Origin: Afipia massiliensis
GTDB taxonomy: Bacteria; Pseudomonadota; Alphaproteobacteria; Rhizobiales; Xanthobacteraceae
Direction: 5' to 3'
NCBI RefSeq assembly: GCF_001006325.2
Contig: NZ_LBIA02000001.1
Location: forward strand, 3,659,501 to 3,723,500
DNA length: 64,000 nt
Of this stretch, positions 1-7,858 are shown piece after piece (within the stretch, counting starts at the first letter, position 1; each line of letters opens with the position of its first letter). Made by a program: the position numbers and the translations under genes. Below the pieces are notes generated by a model. It searched no databases and had not been told where the DNA came from. It saw only the letters and a program-made list of their open reading frames with translations.

Positions 1-669
1 GCGCGCTTCGCGGACCCACAGGTCCATGATGCCGCCTTCGTTGACGAGGTCGTCGTCCACGCCCTGGATGAAGCAGGCGTGCGGCTGCGGATGCTCGTAG
101 GACGATTTGGATTTGGTCAGCTTGCCGGTCTTCCAGTCCACATAGTAGTGGCCCTGGCCGGGACCATCGACGCCGTAGGCCCAGTGCAGTCCGGTGTTGA
201 ACCACTGCGGCGAGTTCGGCGCGACCATCTGCTTGGCGAGCATGAAGCGCAGTTCGTCATAGAACGCGCGGGCGTCTTCTTCCGACGAGAAGTACGAACC
301 CTTCCAGCCCCAGTAGGTCCAGCAGCCGGCGAGGCGGTCGAACACCTGCTTGGCGGAATGCTCGCCGCCGATACGCTCGGATTCGGGGAGGAGGGCGAGC
401 GCTTCGGTGTCCGGCACCGAGCGCCACAGCCACGAGGGAATGGTTTCTTCCTCGACCTTCTTCAGGCGCGAGGCGACGCCGGCTTTACGGAAATATTTCT
501 GCGCCAGAACGTCGGAGGCGACCTGCGACCAGAACTCCGGCACCTCGACGTTCTCAAGGCGGAACACCACCGAGCCATCGGGGTTGCGGATCTCGCTCGT
601 CGTCAGCCGGAAGTCGATGGCGGCGTAGGGTGACTGGTCGGCTTTGGTATAGCGGCGTTCGATGCGCAT
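1..669 (-). CDS. nrdJ: Vitamin B12-dependent ribonucleotide reductase, N-terminal part (cut by window edge)
   Basis: Class II ribonucleotide reductase reduces ribonucleotides to deoxyribonucleotides using adenosylcobalamin, independent of oxygen. The 223 codons in the window run from ATG at 669 (MRIERRYTKADQSPYAAIDF) to the left edge without a stop. Family features are the N-terminal stretch FRLENVEVPEFWSQVASDVLAQKYF, then KQMVAPNSPQWFNTGLHWAYG, which starts the conserved ribonucleotide-binding part, and HACFIQGVDDDLVNEGGIMDLW, carrying a cysteine of the catalytic barrel. Full proteins are about 1,200 residues, so most of the gene, including the radical-generating core, lies outside. The gene reads leftward with nothing else on its strand close upstream; regulation is probably through the NrdR-like boxes some 390-440 bases upstream. 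Identification is from remembered family sequence. Confidence 0.93.
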   Translation of the reverse strand, partial: MRIERRYTKADQSPYAAIDFRLTTSEIRNPDGSVVFRLENVEVPEFWSQVASDVLAQKYFRKAGVASRLKKVEEETIPSWLWRSVPDTEALALLPESERIGGEHSAKQVFDRLAGCWTYWGWKGSYFSSEEDARAFYDELRFMLAKQMVAPNSPQWFNTGLHWAYGVDGPGQGHYYVDWKTGKLTKSKSSYEHPQPHACFIQGVDDDLVNEGGIMDLWVREAR

Positions 670-1035
670 TGTAGTGCCCCGTCCTTTGCCGGCGCTCCCG
701 TCCCTTGACGGTAAGCCGGAGATTTCAATTTGCGAACCGGTTCGTCCGCAGTTCTTTGCCGTTCACGTCGTCCCGTTTCGGGTCCGAAGCCGCGGCCTGT
801 TAACTCTGGTGGGCGCGATCCGGTCCCCAAACCGGCCTTGCCCGAACGCCCCAAACTCGCCTTATGCGCCACGGTTTGCCGCGGTTTCGCCTTTTGCCCG
901 GACTGCCGTCCGGCTCCGAAAAAAGAGCAGACAAATCCACGTCCCGTGGCCTCGACCGGCCTGACGGAGTTGTCGTTTTGACCCTTTTCGGGAGGTGTCC
1001 GGCGGGACTGAAAACCCCCGCGCCGAACAGTCCCA

Positions 1036-1065
1036 AAGCTAGGCCGACTCCATCCGGCACGTCAA
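1036..1065 (-). promoter_or_regulatory. Candidate sigma-70 promoter for nrdJ
   Basis: On the minus strand a TTGACG -35 element (1060-1065) is followed after 18 bases by TAGCTT (1036-1041), a weak -10. The -35 lies inside the distal NrdR-like box, the arrangement expected if NrdR blocks polymerase. The implied untranslated leader to the nrdJ ATG is about 360 bases. Inferred from sequence only. Confidence 0.4.
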
Positions 1066-1106
1066 GGATTAGTGTCGAAAGTTGAATCAAATACTAAATA
1101 TGGTGG
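1060..1106. promoter_or_regulatory. Probable tandem NrdR boxes upstream of nrdJ
   Basis: Two sites resembling the NrdR consensus acaCwAtATaTwGtgt start 31 bases apart, matching the roughly three-helical-turn spacing known for NrdR operators. The box at 1091-1106 (ATACTAAATATGGTGG) keeps all the strongly conserved positions; the box at 1060-1075 (CGTCAAGGATTAGTGT) is weaker but keeps C, A and TAGTGT. NrdR represses ribonucleotide reductase genes when dATP is high, so the position upstream of nrdJ is consistent. Confidence 0.6.
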
Positions 1107-1568
1107 AAAATGCGGATTTCCAGCGGGATGGCGCATCGCCGGGATGGTTCGCATTGCGGGAAGTATCGGTGAGTCCTTGTGGATTCGGAAGCCGAAATCT
1201 CACCTCCTTGTGAGTTCCTCCAAGGTTTGTCGCGAGCCTCCAAAATCGCGTCTTGGGTATGCGCGCTTTTTGCGGATTTCGGGTGGATCACGTGACGCGC
1301 CCAAGGTCTTTCTCCCCGTCATCCACATGGTGTGGAATTCAAGTCGAAGGGCCAAACCTGTGGACAGCCGCACGCCGCCCGAAGCGCTGATCGAAACGTC
1401 GCCGGACGAGCGAGCCGTCGCGCAGTGGCGAATGCGGCCTGTCGGGAATCGTTGAGATGCATCGACCCGGCGCCTGCGCAATCGCGGGGAAGATCTGCCG
1501 CAAAGCGGGTGGCTGAACGCGCGAATCGCGGTCATGGTGCGGACGGTTCCCTCGGACTCTTCATTCCC
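1107..1568. other. Intergenic spacer without recognisable gene
   Basis: About 460 bases between the nrdJ control region and the first EamA gene. No open frame here gives a protein-like sequence. There are several TGTGGA/TCCACA motifs (near 1173, 1319, 1331 and 1360) that only partly match DnaA boxes, and small hairpins. The promoter for the EamA pair must lie here, but I cannot place it. Confidence 0.5.
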
Positions 1569-2468
1569 ATGACAGCCCAGATCTATCGAAGCGCGCCGGC
1601 ACGCATAGCGCCCGCTGGGCTGGTTTTCCTCGGCATTATGACGCTGGGCGCCGGCATCAACTGGCCGGTTCAGAAGATATTGCTCGGCGAATGGCCGCCG
1701 TTATCGGCGCGGGGGCTGTCGGGACTGGCGGGAGCGTGTCTGCTTGCCGTGCTTGCGATCGCGGCGCGCCAGAGTCTGCGCGTGCCGGAGGGGCAGTGGC
1801 TGCGAATCTGTATCTCCGCGTTCCTCAACATCACTTCCTGGGTGGTGATGATGGGATTCGCGCTCACAATTCTCCCTGCCAGCGAAGCCGCCATTCTCGC
1901 CTATACCATGCCGGTTTGGACGGCCGTGCTGGCATGGCCTGTACTTGGCGAACGGCTGACGCCATTGCGCGTCGTCGCCATGATCATGGCGTTCGCCGGG
2001 ATCGTGGTTCTGATGGGCGGTAGCGGCGTCGAGGCCAGCGTTGCAAAATTGCCAGGCATCCTGCTGGCGCTGGCCACCGCCTTTACGTATGCGCTGGGCA
2101 CCATTTTTCTGAAGCGCTTTCCGATCACGATGCCGCCGATGGCCTCCGCATCCTGGCAACTGGCGGTCGGCTGCCTGCCCGTTGCGCTGTTCGGCGTCGC
2201 GATCGAGCGGCCCGACATCGCGGCGCTGTCCATCGTTGGCTGGAGTTGTCTCGCCTACAACGCCATCGTGCAACAATGTATCGGCTATGCCTGCTGGCTT
2301 GCAGCCTTGCAGCGCATGCCGGCATCCGCCGCCGCCATCGGTACGATGTTCGTGCCGGTGATCGGTGTGCTGGTGTCCGCGTATGTCATCGGCGAGCCTC
2401 TGGGCGCCGCGCAGATTGCCGCGCTCGTGCTGACGGTCGGTAGCGTCGCGCTGGCAGTGCGATCGTGA
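1569..2468 (+). CDS. EamA/DMT family inner-membrane transporter (first of tandem pair)
   Basis: A 299-residue hydrophobic protein of the drug/metabolite transporter superfamily, expected to have ten membrane segments built from two EamA repeats; such proteins usually export metabolites or amino acids. The start ATG at 1569 (MTAQIYRSAPARIAPAGLVF) gives the usual length, while the frame continues upstream without a credible start. Family motifs include NWPVQKILLGEWPPLSARGLSG at the first membrane segment and LPASEAAILAYTMPVWTAVLAWPVLGE, the canonical first-repeat exit. The second repeat ends in PVIGVLVSAYVIGEPLGAAQ. Its stop overlaps the GTG start of the next gene (GTGA), so the two are translationally coupled. 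The substrate is unknown. Confidence 0.9.
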   Translation: MTAQIYRSAPARIAPAGLVFLGIMTLGAGINWPVQKILLGEWPPLSARGLSGLAGACLLAVLAIAARQSLRVPEGQWLRICISAFLNITSWVVMMGFALTILPASEAAILAYTMPVWTAVLAWPVLGERLTPLRVVAMIMAFAGIVVLMGGSGVEASVAKLPGILLALATAFTYALGTIFLKRFPITMPPMASASWQLAVGCLPVALFGVAIERPDIAALSIVGWSCLAYNAIVQQCIGYACWLAALQRMPASAAAIGTMFVPVIGVLVSAYVIGEPLGAAQIAALVLTVGSVALAVRS

Positions 2469-3364
2469 GTACGCCAACGATGAGCAGGGCGAGCTCCAAA
2501 ATCGATCCGACAGGTGTGCTGCTGTTGGTCGCAACATCGATCGGCTGGGGTCTCAACTGGCCCGTCACCAAACATCTGTTGACGGAATTGCCGCCGCTGT
2601 CGGTGCGGGGCCTGTCGGGAATCGTTGGCGCGGCGTTGCTCGCGCTGCTGGCGCTGGCGTTCCGGCAATCGCTGAAGGTGCCCCGCGCGCAGTGGGCGCG
2701 GCTTGTGCTCCTGTCCGTTCTGAACGTGACGGCGTGGATGGCGCTGATGGGCTTGGCGCTGGTTTATCTCCCGGCGAGCGAAGCGGCCGTGATGGCCTAT
2801 TCGATGCCGGTCTGGGCTTCGATGCTGGCGTGGCCGATTCTGGGCGAGCGCATTTCACTGCTGCGCGTGGTCGCCATGGCGATGGCTATTACGGGCCTCG
2901 TGACGCTGATGGGCGGGGGAGGCATTACTGCCAGCTACGCCAAGCTGCCGGGCATTCTCCTCGCGCTGGGAGGCGCGTTCCTGTTTGCTTTGGGTACGGT
3001 GTTCGGCAAACGCTGGCCGCTGACGCTGCCACCTCTGACATCGGCGGTCTGGCAGATCCTGATCGGCTGCCTGCCGGTCGCGGCGATAGGACTTTTGATC
3101 GAGCAGCCGCACTTTATGAGCCTGACGCCGCTGGGCTGGACGTTGTTTGGCTATTCGATCGTAGTCCAGTTCTGCGTCGCCTATGCCTGCTGGTTCGCCG
3201 CGCTGCAGCGGCTACCGGCGTCGGTCGCCGCCATCGGGACGTTGCTCGTGCCGGTGATCGGGGTGCTGGCTTCGGCGGCGGCACTCGGCGAACCGCTTGG
3301 TGTCGCGCAAATCGCAGCGCTCGGGTTCACCATTGCCGGCGTCGTGCTGGCGTCACGGTCCTAA
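2465..3364 (+). CDS. EamA/DMT family inner-membrane transporter (second of tandem pair)
   Basis: A second 299-residue DMT-superfamily transporter. It is paralogous to its upstream neighbour over the whole length: NWPVTKHLLTELPPLSVRGLSG and LPASEAAVMAYSMPVWASML align almost residue for residue with the first copy, and total length is identical. The chosen start is the GTG at 2465, which overlaps the preceding TGA; an ATG at 2480 is an alternative five codons later. The pair may act as a heterodimer, or have diverged in substrate. The function of both is predicted from family only. Confidence 0.9.
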   Translation: MSTPTMSRASSKIDPTGVLLLVATSIGWGLNWPVTKHLLTELPPLSVRGLSGIVGAALLALLALAFRQSLKVPRAQWARLVLLSVLNVTAWMALMGLALVYLPASEAAVMAYSMPVWASMLAWPILGERISLLRVVAMAMAITGLVTLMGGGGITASYAKLPGILLALGGAFLFALGTVFGKRWPLTLPPLTSAVWQILIGCLPVAAIGLLIEQPHFMSLTPLGWTLFGYSIVVQFCVAYACWFAALQRLPASVAAIGTLLVPVIGVLASAAALGEPLGVAQIAALGFTIAGVVLASRS

Positions 3365-3512
3365 TGGACGTCTCAAAGCGCGCAGAAAGCGCCTGTTAAC
3401 ACTTCATTATTTGGCGCTGTCGCCCAAATGCAACAGCTCTTGGAACCGCCGCCTGCTAGGTTCCCCTGCGGAACAACCACGGCTGACGTGCCGCTGGGTG
3501 TGTGGGGTTGGC

Positions 3513-6008
3513 GTGGCGTTGATCGTTGCGGATGTGGCGTTGAGGGTGAGCGCGTCGTGGGCGCGCGCGCTGCGATTCCTTGTGATGACCGCTTCGATCA
3601 CTGCCGTCGTGACGCTGGTCTCAACCAATGCGCGCGCGCAATTCGCCTGCGTCGGAACGCTGGGCGCCAGTGACGTCACCTGTAGCAACACCGGCGCGAC
3701 GGCCGTGCCGTTTCTTCAGGACCAGCTCGGCTCGTTCAATCTCACGACGACCAGTTCCGGATTTAGCAACGGAATCACCACGACAAGTGTTGACGGCAAC
3801 GTTACCGCCACGAACTCCGGCATCAACGCGGATATGCTGGAAACGTCGGCCAGCGGTCTTGGCAACGCGACGTCCAACAATTCCGGGACAATCGGGACAT
3901 ACATCAGCACGCTCACCGGAGCAGGCAATGCCACTTCGACGAACTCCGGAACGGTAATTCAGGATATCACCACGATTGCGCAGGACGGCGGCAATGCGCT
4001 GATCAACAACTCCGGATTCACTTCAGCGATTACCACTTCCACGGTACCTGGCTCGGCGCTGGTTAGTGGATCGGCGACATCGATCAATTCGGGCTTCGTG
4101 GCGAATGTGATCAGCACCACGGCGGATGGCGGCGGCAACGCCACGACCAGAAATTCTGGTATTGCCATTAATGGAATGGCCACGGTCACAAGCAATGGCG
4201 GCTTGGGGTCCGGCGCTGGCACTGCGACCGGCATCAATTCCGGCACAGTCGATACGATTTTGACTCAGACCTCCGATGGCGGCAACGCAATCACCATCAA
4301 TTCTGGACGCATCGTGAATGCGGGCTTTGGACCCGGAATCTTTAGCGGCGCTGTCGATGGTGGCAACGCAACGACGGTAAACACCGGTTTCGTGAATGGC
4401 GGCATTTTTACCGGGAGCGGTATGGCCGGAGGCGACGGCAATGCGATCACTGTAAACTATGGCACCGTCATGGGCCCAGTCGTGACGGCCGCTGGCGTGG
4501 CCGGAGGCAACGGCAATGCATCCGCGCTGAATGCCGGCAAAATCTATGGCACGGTCGATGTCATCGCTGGTGTGATCGGCTCGGCTAGTTTTACCAACGC
4601 GGGCTTGGTCGATGGAACCTCGAGCGGTGGATTGGCCATCAATCTCGTCCAATTCGATCCTGCAACGCCGACAACACTAAACATCCTGCCGGGCTCGCGT
4701 ATCGTCGGGCAGGTTATCCTCAACGGCGACATCACCGATCCGTTCGCGGTTGGCACCAAGGTCAATATCCTGAGCGGTCACGACATATCTTCTGTCTTGA
4801 CCTTTGGCGGTCCTGGCTGCGGATGCGGCGCCTTCGGCGGCCTCATGGATACCGGCGCGATCGTCAATATCACCGGTGGTGCGCCTTACGTCATCAACGA
4901 AGACACCGTCGCCATTCTTGATCCGACGTCGTTCGCGGCCGCGGATCGCAATGTTGTCGACGTGACACGCACGATCACGTCGCTGGTCACGAGCCGCCTG
5001 ACCAATCCTGCGCCGATCGGCGGCAGCGGATCGATGGCAATCGGTTTCGCACCGTCCGGCAACGTCGCGCGCGACATGGCCAACGATGCCTTTTCGGGCA
5101 TTCCTGCGCTGGCTTATGCGAGCAACGATCGCGTGCTCCTGAGCAATCCGAGCTTCACGGCGGCAGACGGCACAAGCATCTGGGCGCAGGGTTTCGGCGG
5201 CCAGCGCATTCAACAAGCGGATGCCCCGACGTTGCGCTCGGTGTCTAATTTCTATGGCGGTGTGCTCGGCATCGACAAGACGGTGCAGCCCGGCCTGCGT
5301 CTCGGCGGCTTCATTGGTGGCGGCGCGATCAAATCCACCATCGATCTGAATTCAGGCGACACTTCAAGCGACATCGGGTTCGGCGGTCTCTACGGCCGCT
5401 ACGCGATGGGGCGCGCCTTCCTGGATTTCTCATTGCTCGGCGGCTACAGCAGCAATGACGTCAAGCGCACGATCGCCAACAACCTCGTACCGGGCGGCTA
5501 CGAATACGCTGCAGGAAAATACAACGGCTGGTTCATCAGTCCGGAGGTTGCTTACGGCTTCCAGCGGTCGCTCGGCTATAATCTGACCCTGACACCGTCC
5601 GCGCGCATGCGCTACCTCGCAGCCGGCTTCGGCGGATATCAAGAGGTGGGATCCTCCACAAACCTGACGGTCGCTTCGCGCACGTCGCACAATTTCGAGG
5701 AACGCGGCGAATTCAAGCTGACGCACACGACCAACGCGACGCCGACGGAGCAGCTCCAGTTGAGCGGCACAGCGGGTCTGATCGCCTTGCAGCGCGTCGG
5801 CGACAGCAACGTCAACACCGTTTTGCTCGGGCAGAGCCTCGCTTTCGCAACACCGGGCAAAGCCAGCATCGTCGGCTTCTATGCGGGGGCGGGTTTCGAC
5901 TGGCGCAATGCGTCGGGTTTCTCGGTGTTCGGAGCAGCCGAATTCACCGCGATGTCCGATCAAAGCCAGACCATCACGGGCAGGGGCGGCGTGAAGGTTT
6001 CGTTCTAG
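3513..6008 (+). CDS. Autotransporter (type Va) with NSG-repeat passenger domain
   Basis: A secreted or surface-displayed autotransporter of about 831 residues. An N-terminal signal region (RALRFLVMTASITAVVTLV, then a cleavage site near NARAQ) leads to a passenger of roughly 450 residues. There asparagine-serine/alanine-glycine motifs (NSGT, NSGF, NAGL) recur about every 20-25 residues with alternating hydrophobics, typical of a beta-solenoid. From about residue 560 to the end is an autotransporter barrel (SIWAQGFGGQR, GGFIGGGAIKSTID) finishing in VKVSF with the terminal aromatic residue needed for outer-membrane insertion. The start is uncertain: GTG at 3513 is preferred because GGGG lies upstream and it gives a charged signal N-region; GTG at 3546 and ATG at 3585 are alternatives. 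The gene stands alone; no protease or adhesin motif was recognised in the passenger. Confidence 0.85.
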   Translation: MALIVADVALRVSASWARALRFLVMTASITAVVTLVSTNARAQFACVGTLGASDVTCSNTGATAVPFLQDQLGSFNLTTTSSGFSNGITTTSVDGNVTATNSGINADMLETSASGLGNATSNNSGTIGTYISTLTGAGNATSTNSGTVIQDITTIAQDGGNALINNSGFTSAITTSTVPGSALVSGSATSINSGFVANVISTTADGGGNATTRNSGIAINGMATVTSNGGLGSGAGTATGINSGTVDTILTQTSDGGNAITINSGRIVNAGFGPGIFSGAVDGGNATTVNTGFVNGGIFTGSGMAGGDGNAITVNYGTVMGPVVTAAGVAGGNGNASALNAGKIYGTVDVIAGVIGSASFTNAGLVDGTSSGGLAINLVQFDPATPTTLNILPGSRIVGQVILNGDITDPFAVGTKVNILSGHDISSVLTFGGPGCGCGAFGGLMDTGAIVNITGGAPYVINEDTVAILDPTSFAAADRNVVDVTRTITSLVTSRLTNPAPIGGSGSMAIGFAPSGNVARDMANDAFSGIPALAYASNDRVLLSNPSFTAADGTSIWAQGFGGQRIQQADAPTLRSVSNFYGGVLGIDKTVQPGLRLGGFIGGGAIKSTIDLNSGDTSSDIGFGGLYGRYAMGRAFLDFSLLGGYSSNDVKRTIANNLVPGGYEYAAGKYNGWFISPEVAYGFQRSLGYNLTLTPSARMRYLAAGFGGYQEVGSSTNLTVASRTSHNFEERGEFKLTHTTNATPTEQLQLSGTAGLIALQRVGDSNVNTVLLGQSLAFATPGKASIVGFYAGAGFDWRNASGFSVFGAAEFTAMSDQSQTITGRGGVKVSF

Positions 6009-6050
6009 CGCTTTCGCTCTGCGGGATTTTTGGATTCAAATCAAAATGGT

Positions 6051-6088
6051 CAAAAACAAACCGGCGACGCATTCGGATGCATCGCCGG
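6051..6088 (-). terminator. Rho-independent terminator after the first BA14K gene
   Basis: Read leftward, a GC-rich hairpin (6061-6088; arms CCGGCGA/TCGCCGG, with an inner GCAT-TCGG-ATGC stem-loop) is followed by TTTGTTTTTG (6051-6060). It lies 25 bases past the stop of the leftward gene ending at 6114. It may also serve the rightward autotransporter ending at 6008. Confidence 0.75.
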
Positions 6089-6113
6089 ATTTGAAATCAA
6101 GCTTTGTTCGAAC

Positions 6114-6569
6114 TTACGGGCAGGGATAGCGATTGCCATCGTAGTTCAGATACGTTCCTGAAGCCGGATCATAAGACCGATACCGCTGCATGCAGTACGC
6201 CTCGGCGTCTCCGCCACCGTAGCCGTACCGAGGTGCGACAACGACCGGAGCAGGGGCCGGATAATAAGCCGGGCCGCCATATCCATAACCGTATCCAGGT
6301 CCGTAGTAATATGGGCTGGATCCCGCAGCGATGGCGCCGCCGATCAGCGCGCCCGCAGCTAGGCCGATCCCGAGGCCGGCAGCACCTCCGCCGCGATAAT
6401 ATCGCCGCCGGTACTGAACCTGAGTTGCCAGCGAATTGTCGGCACCGATGTGCGCCGCCGACATCAACTGGCTCGGCGCCAGCGGAGCAGCATGGCTGGA
6501 TGACGTCGCAGCCATCGGAAGCGCCAGCGCAACTGCTGCGATCGCACATCCATTCCTAAACGTGATCAT
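6114..6569 (-). CDS. BA14K family exported protein (copy 1)
   Basis: A 151-residue exported protein ending in the BA14K signature YCMQRYRSYDPASGTYLNYD...YPCP. The family was first described as a Brucella immunoreactive antigen and is common in Rhizobiales; its molecular role is not established. The start ATG at 6569 is preferred over one seven codons upstream because GGAG precedes it by seven bases and the protein then begins with a clean signal peptide (MITFRNGCAIAAVALALPMA, cleavage near SSHAAP). The middle holds a short glycine/alanine-rich membrane-like stretch (AAGLGIGLAAGALIGGAIAAG), then tyrosine-glycine-proline-rich sequence. It is paralogous to the next leftward gene. Confidence 0.85.
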   Translation of the reverse strand: MITFRNGCAIAAVALALPMAATSSSHAAPLAPSQLMSAAHIGADNSLATQVQYRRRYYRGGGAAGLGIGLAAGALIGGAIAAGSSPYYYGPGYGYGYGGPAYYPAPAPVVVAPRYGYGGGDAEAYCMQRYRSYDPASGTYLNYDGNRYPCP

Positions 6570-6666
6570 GTCCTCACTCCAAGCCCGCATCGATCACTCT
6601 GCATCGAGAAGCCGCGCGGAATGCGCGGCCTCACTCAGAGGACAATAATGTTCGTTTGGATTCAGG

Positions 6667-6708
6667 CGCTTCTGGGGCGGTTCCAAATCCGGAACACGCC
6701 CCGAAGCG
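6667..6708 (-). terminator. Long hairpin downstream of the second BA14K gene
   Basis: Arms CGCTTC-GGGGCG-GTTCC and GGAAC-CGCCCC-GAAGCG pair almost perfectly around a six-base loop, 13 bases past the stop of the leftward gene ending at 6721. There is no clear T run after it on the minus strand, so termination or mRNA 3'-end protection is plausible but not certain. Confidence 0.55.
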
Positions 6709-6720
6709 TGGAGCGGCAGC

Positions 6721-7410
6721 TTACGGGCAGGGGTGCCGCTGGCCGTCATAGCCAAGGTACGTCCCGGATGCCGGATCGTAGGACTTGTAGCGCTGCGAGC
6801 AGTAAGCGTCATCGCCGCCCGGCACTGCTGCATACTCCTCATAAACCGGCGCATAGGCATACGAGTCATCGTAATAGTACGGGCTGTTGTAATAATAAGA
6901 CGAGCTCAATGCACCGAGAGCCAGCCCGGCGCCGAAGCCGTAACCCGGGCGCCAATGACGATGGTGCCTGTGACCGTGGTGTCTGTGGCCACTCCATCCG
7001 CTACCAAGCTGGGCAACCGGACGTCCGCCTCCGAGCTGCGCTACGGGCCGTCCGGCGAATGCCGGGCCTGAGGCAAGAGCGCCGGCTCCGGCGCCAGCGA
7101 TTGCCGCGCGGCCGGCAAAGTTGCCACCGCCGCGGAAGCCACCGCCGCCCATCGCAGCACCACCGCCACGGAAACCGCCGCCACCTATCGCCGCACCGCC
7201 GCCACGGAAGCCACCACCACCGATGGCAGCACCGCCGCCACCACCGCGAAAGCCGCCGCCTCCACCGATGGCACCGCCACCGCCGCCGCCGCGAGACATG
7301 CCGCCGCCGCCGCCTCCACCTCTACCGCCTTGCGCATCCGCGGTTGACGACGCAATCGCCGGTGCGACTGCGAGTAGCGCTGCTGCGCCGATAATCTTGA
7401 GATTGATCAT
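6721..7410 (-). CDS. BA14K family exported protein with glycine-rich repeats (copy 2)
   Basis: A 229-residue exported protein. ATG at 7410 follows GGAG by eight bases and starts a signal peptide (MINLKIIGAAALLAVAPAIA, cleavage near TADAQ); a GTG three codons upstream is less likely. The mature protein begins with about 75 residues of nearly pure glycine repeats with unit AIGGGGFRGGGA, continues through an alanine/glycine segment and a histidine-arginine patch (GHRHHGHRHHRHWRPGYGFG), then a tyrosine-rich stretch. It ends with the BA14K module YCSQRYKSYDPASGTYLGYD...HPCP. The C-terminal module matches its neighbour copy 1, so the two arose by duplication while the N-terminal parts diverged by repeat growth. 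A cell-envelope location is expected; the function is unknown. Confidence 0.85.
   Translation of the reverse strand: MINLKIIGAAALLAVAPAIASSTADAQGGRGGGGGGGMSRGGGGGGAIGGGGGFRGGGGGAAIGGGGFRGGGAAIGGGGFRGGGAAMGGGGFRGGGNFAGRAAIAGAGAGALASGPAFAGRPVAQLGGGRPVAQLGSGWSGHRHHGHRHHRHWRPGYGFGAGLALGALSSSYYYNSPYYYDDSYAYAPVYEEYAAVPGGDDAYCSQRYKSYDPASGTYLGYDGQRHPCP
7126..7272 (-). repeat. Tandem repeat of about 36 bp encoding glycine-rich units
   Basis: Within the second BA14K gene, four units of about 36 bases (one expanded to about 42) encode AIGGGGFRGGGA-like blocks. Units differ at several third positions, so it is an older array with some divergence, but it is still a likely site of length variation between strains. 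Confidence 0.75.
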
Positions 7411-7434
7411 TGTTCGCACTCCGAGTGAACTTGA

Positions 7435-7474
7435 CGAAAGAACGGACAGGAAAGTCAGTCGTTCCGTCCTTTCG
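7435..7474. repeat. Inverted repeat in the upstream region of the second BA14K gene
   Basis: CGAAAGAACGGA and its near-complement TCCGTCCTTTCG face each other around about 15 bases, 25 bases upstream of the ATG at 7410. It could be a 5' leader hairpin or an operator; nothing decides which. Confidence 0.4.
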
Positions 7475-7551
7475 AAGTTTCACGTCACGGTCCCAGACAT
7501 CACCCCAATGCAGCATGAACGGATTGCGACCAAACCATGTTGCTCCATCAC

Positions 7552-7858
7552 TTATGCGCGACGCCCGATGCCAGTTGCGTGTGGCGACAGTTCAGTGTCA
7601 TGCGTTGTTTCACGATGAACGAATTCCTGGCGCGTTCGGGGCAGGGCGCCGGGGTATTCTTCCTGCAGGAAGGCGATCAGCTTTTCCTGTATCTCGCAGC
7701 GCAAATCCCATGCGGCAGGCGCGCTGCGCGCGCTGAGTAATGCGCAGTTCGACCGTGTGGTCCTTCCACCAAGTTGCTGTTGGTGCTGGACAATTGGCCC
7801 GCCCGGTGGCATCAAACAGCTCTCGCGCGGCCACCCGCGCCCAGTTCGGATTCGCGCC
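7552..7858 (-). pseudogene. Frameshifted 3' remnant, possibly of an MscS-type channel gene
   Basis: Leftward, two overlapping frames together give protein-like sequence that neither gives alone. The first contains ANPNWARVAARELFDATG and then ATWWKDHTVELRI. After a single-base shift near 7725, the second reads ARSAPAAWDLRCEIQEKLIA, FLQEEYPGALPRTRQEFV and a stop at 7552. The pattern (a beta strand, then W-D-L-R-x-E-I-x-x-x-L, then a proline-rich end) resembles the C-terminal domain of MscS-family mechanosensitive channels; this is from memory and is tentative. The remnant ends exactly where the divergent NDUFA12-type gene starts, and no upstream portion is present, so it looks like a truncated and decayed gene. 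Confidence 0.45.

Noticed and set aside
670-1035. Cobalamin riboswitch in the nrdJ leader
   Set aside because: Class II reductase genes can have one, but I find no B12-box-like AGCCAGGAGACCTGCC motif or the expected conserved core on the minus strand.
1165-1370. Cluster of DnaA boxes / replication origin
   Set aside because: Several TGTGGA and TCCACA motifs occur, but none matches TTATCCACA exactly, there is no AT-rich unwinding tract, and no dnaA, hemE or parAB genes are near.
1701-2537. 278-codon frame antisense to the EamA pair
   Set aside because: The sense strand carries two well-supported transporters; the antisense frame has no membrane segments or motifs.
6621-7394. 257-codon Arg/His-rich frame opposite the second BA14K gene
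   Set aside because: Composition (runs of RRHRR) is the mirror of glycine-rich codons; the BA14K gene on the other strand has a signal peptide and conserved C-terminus.
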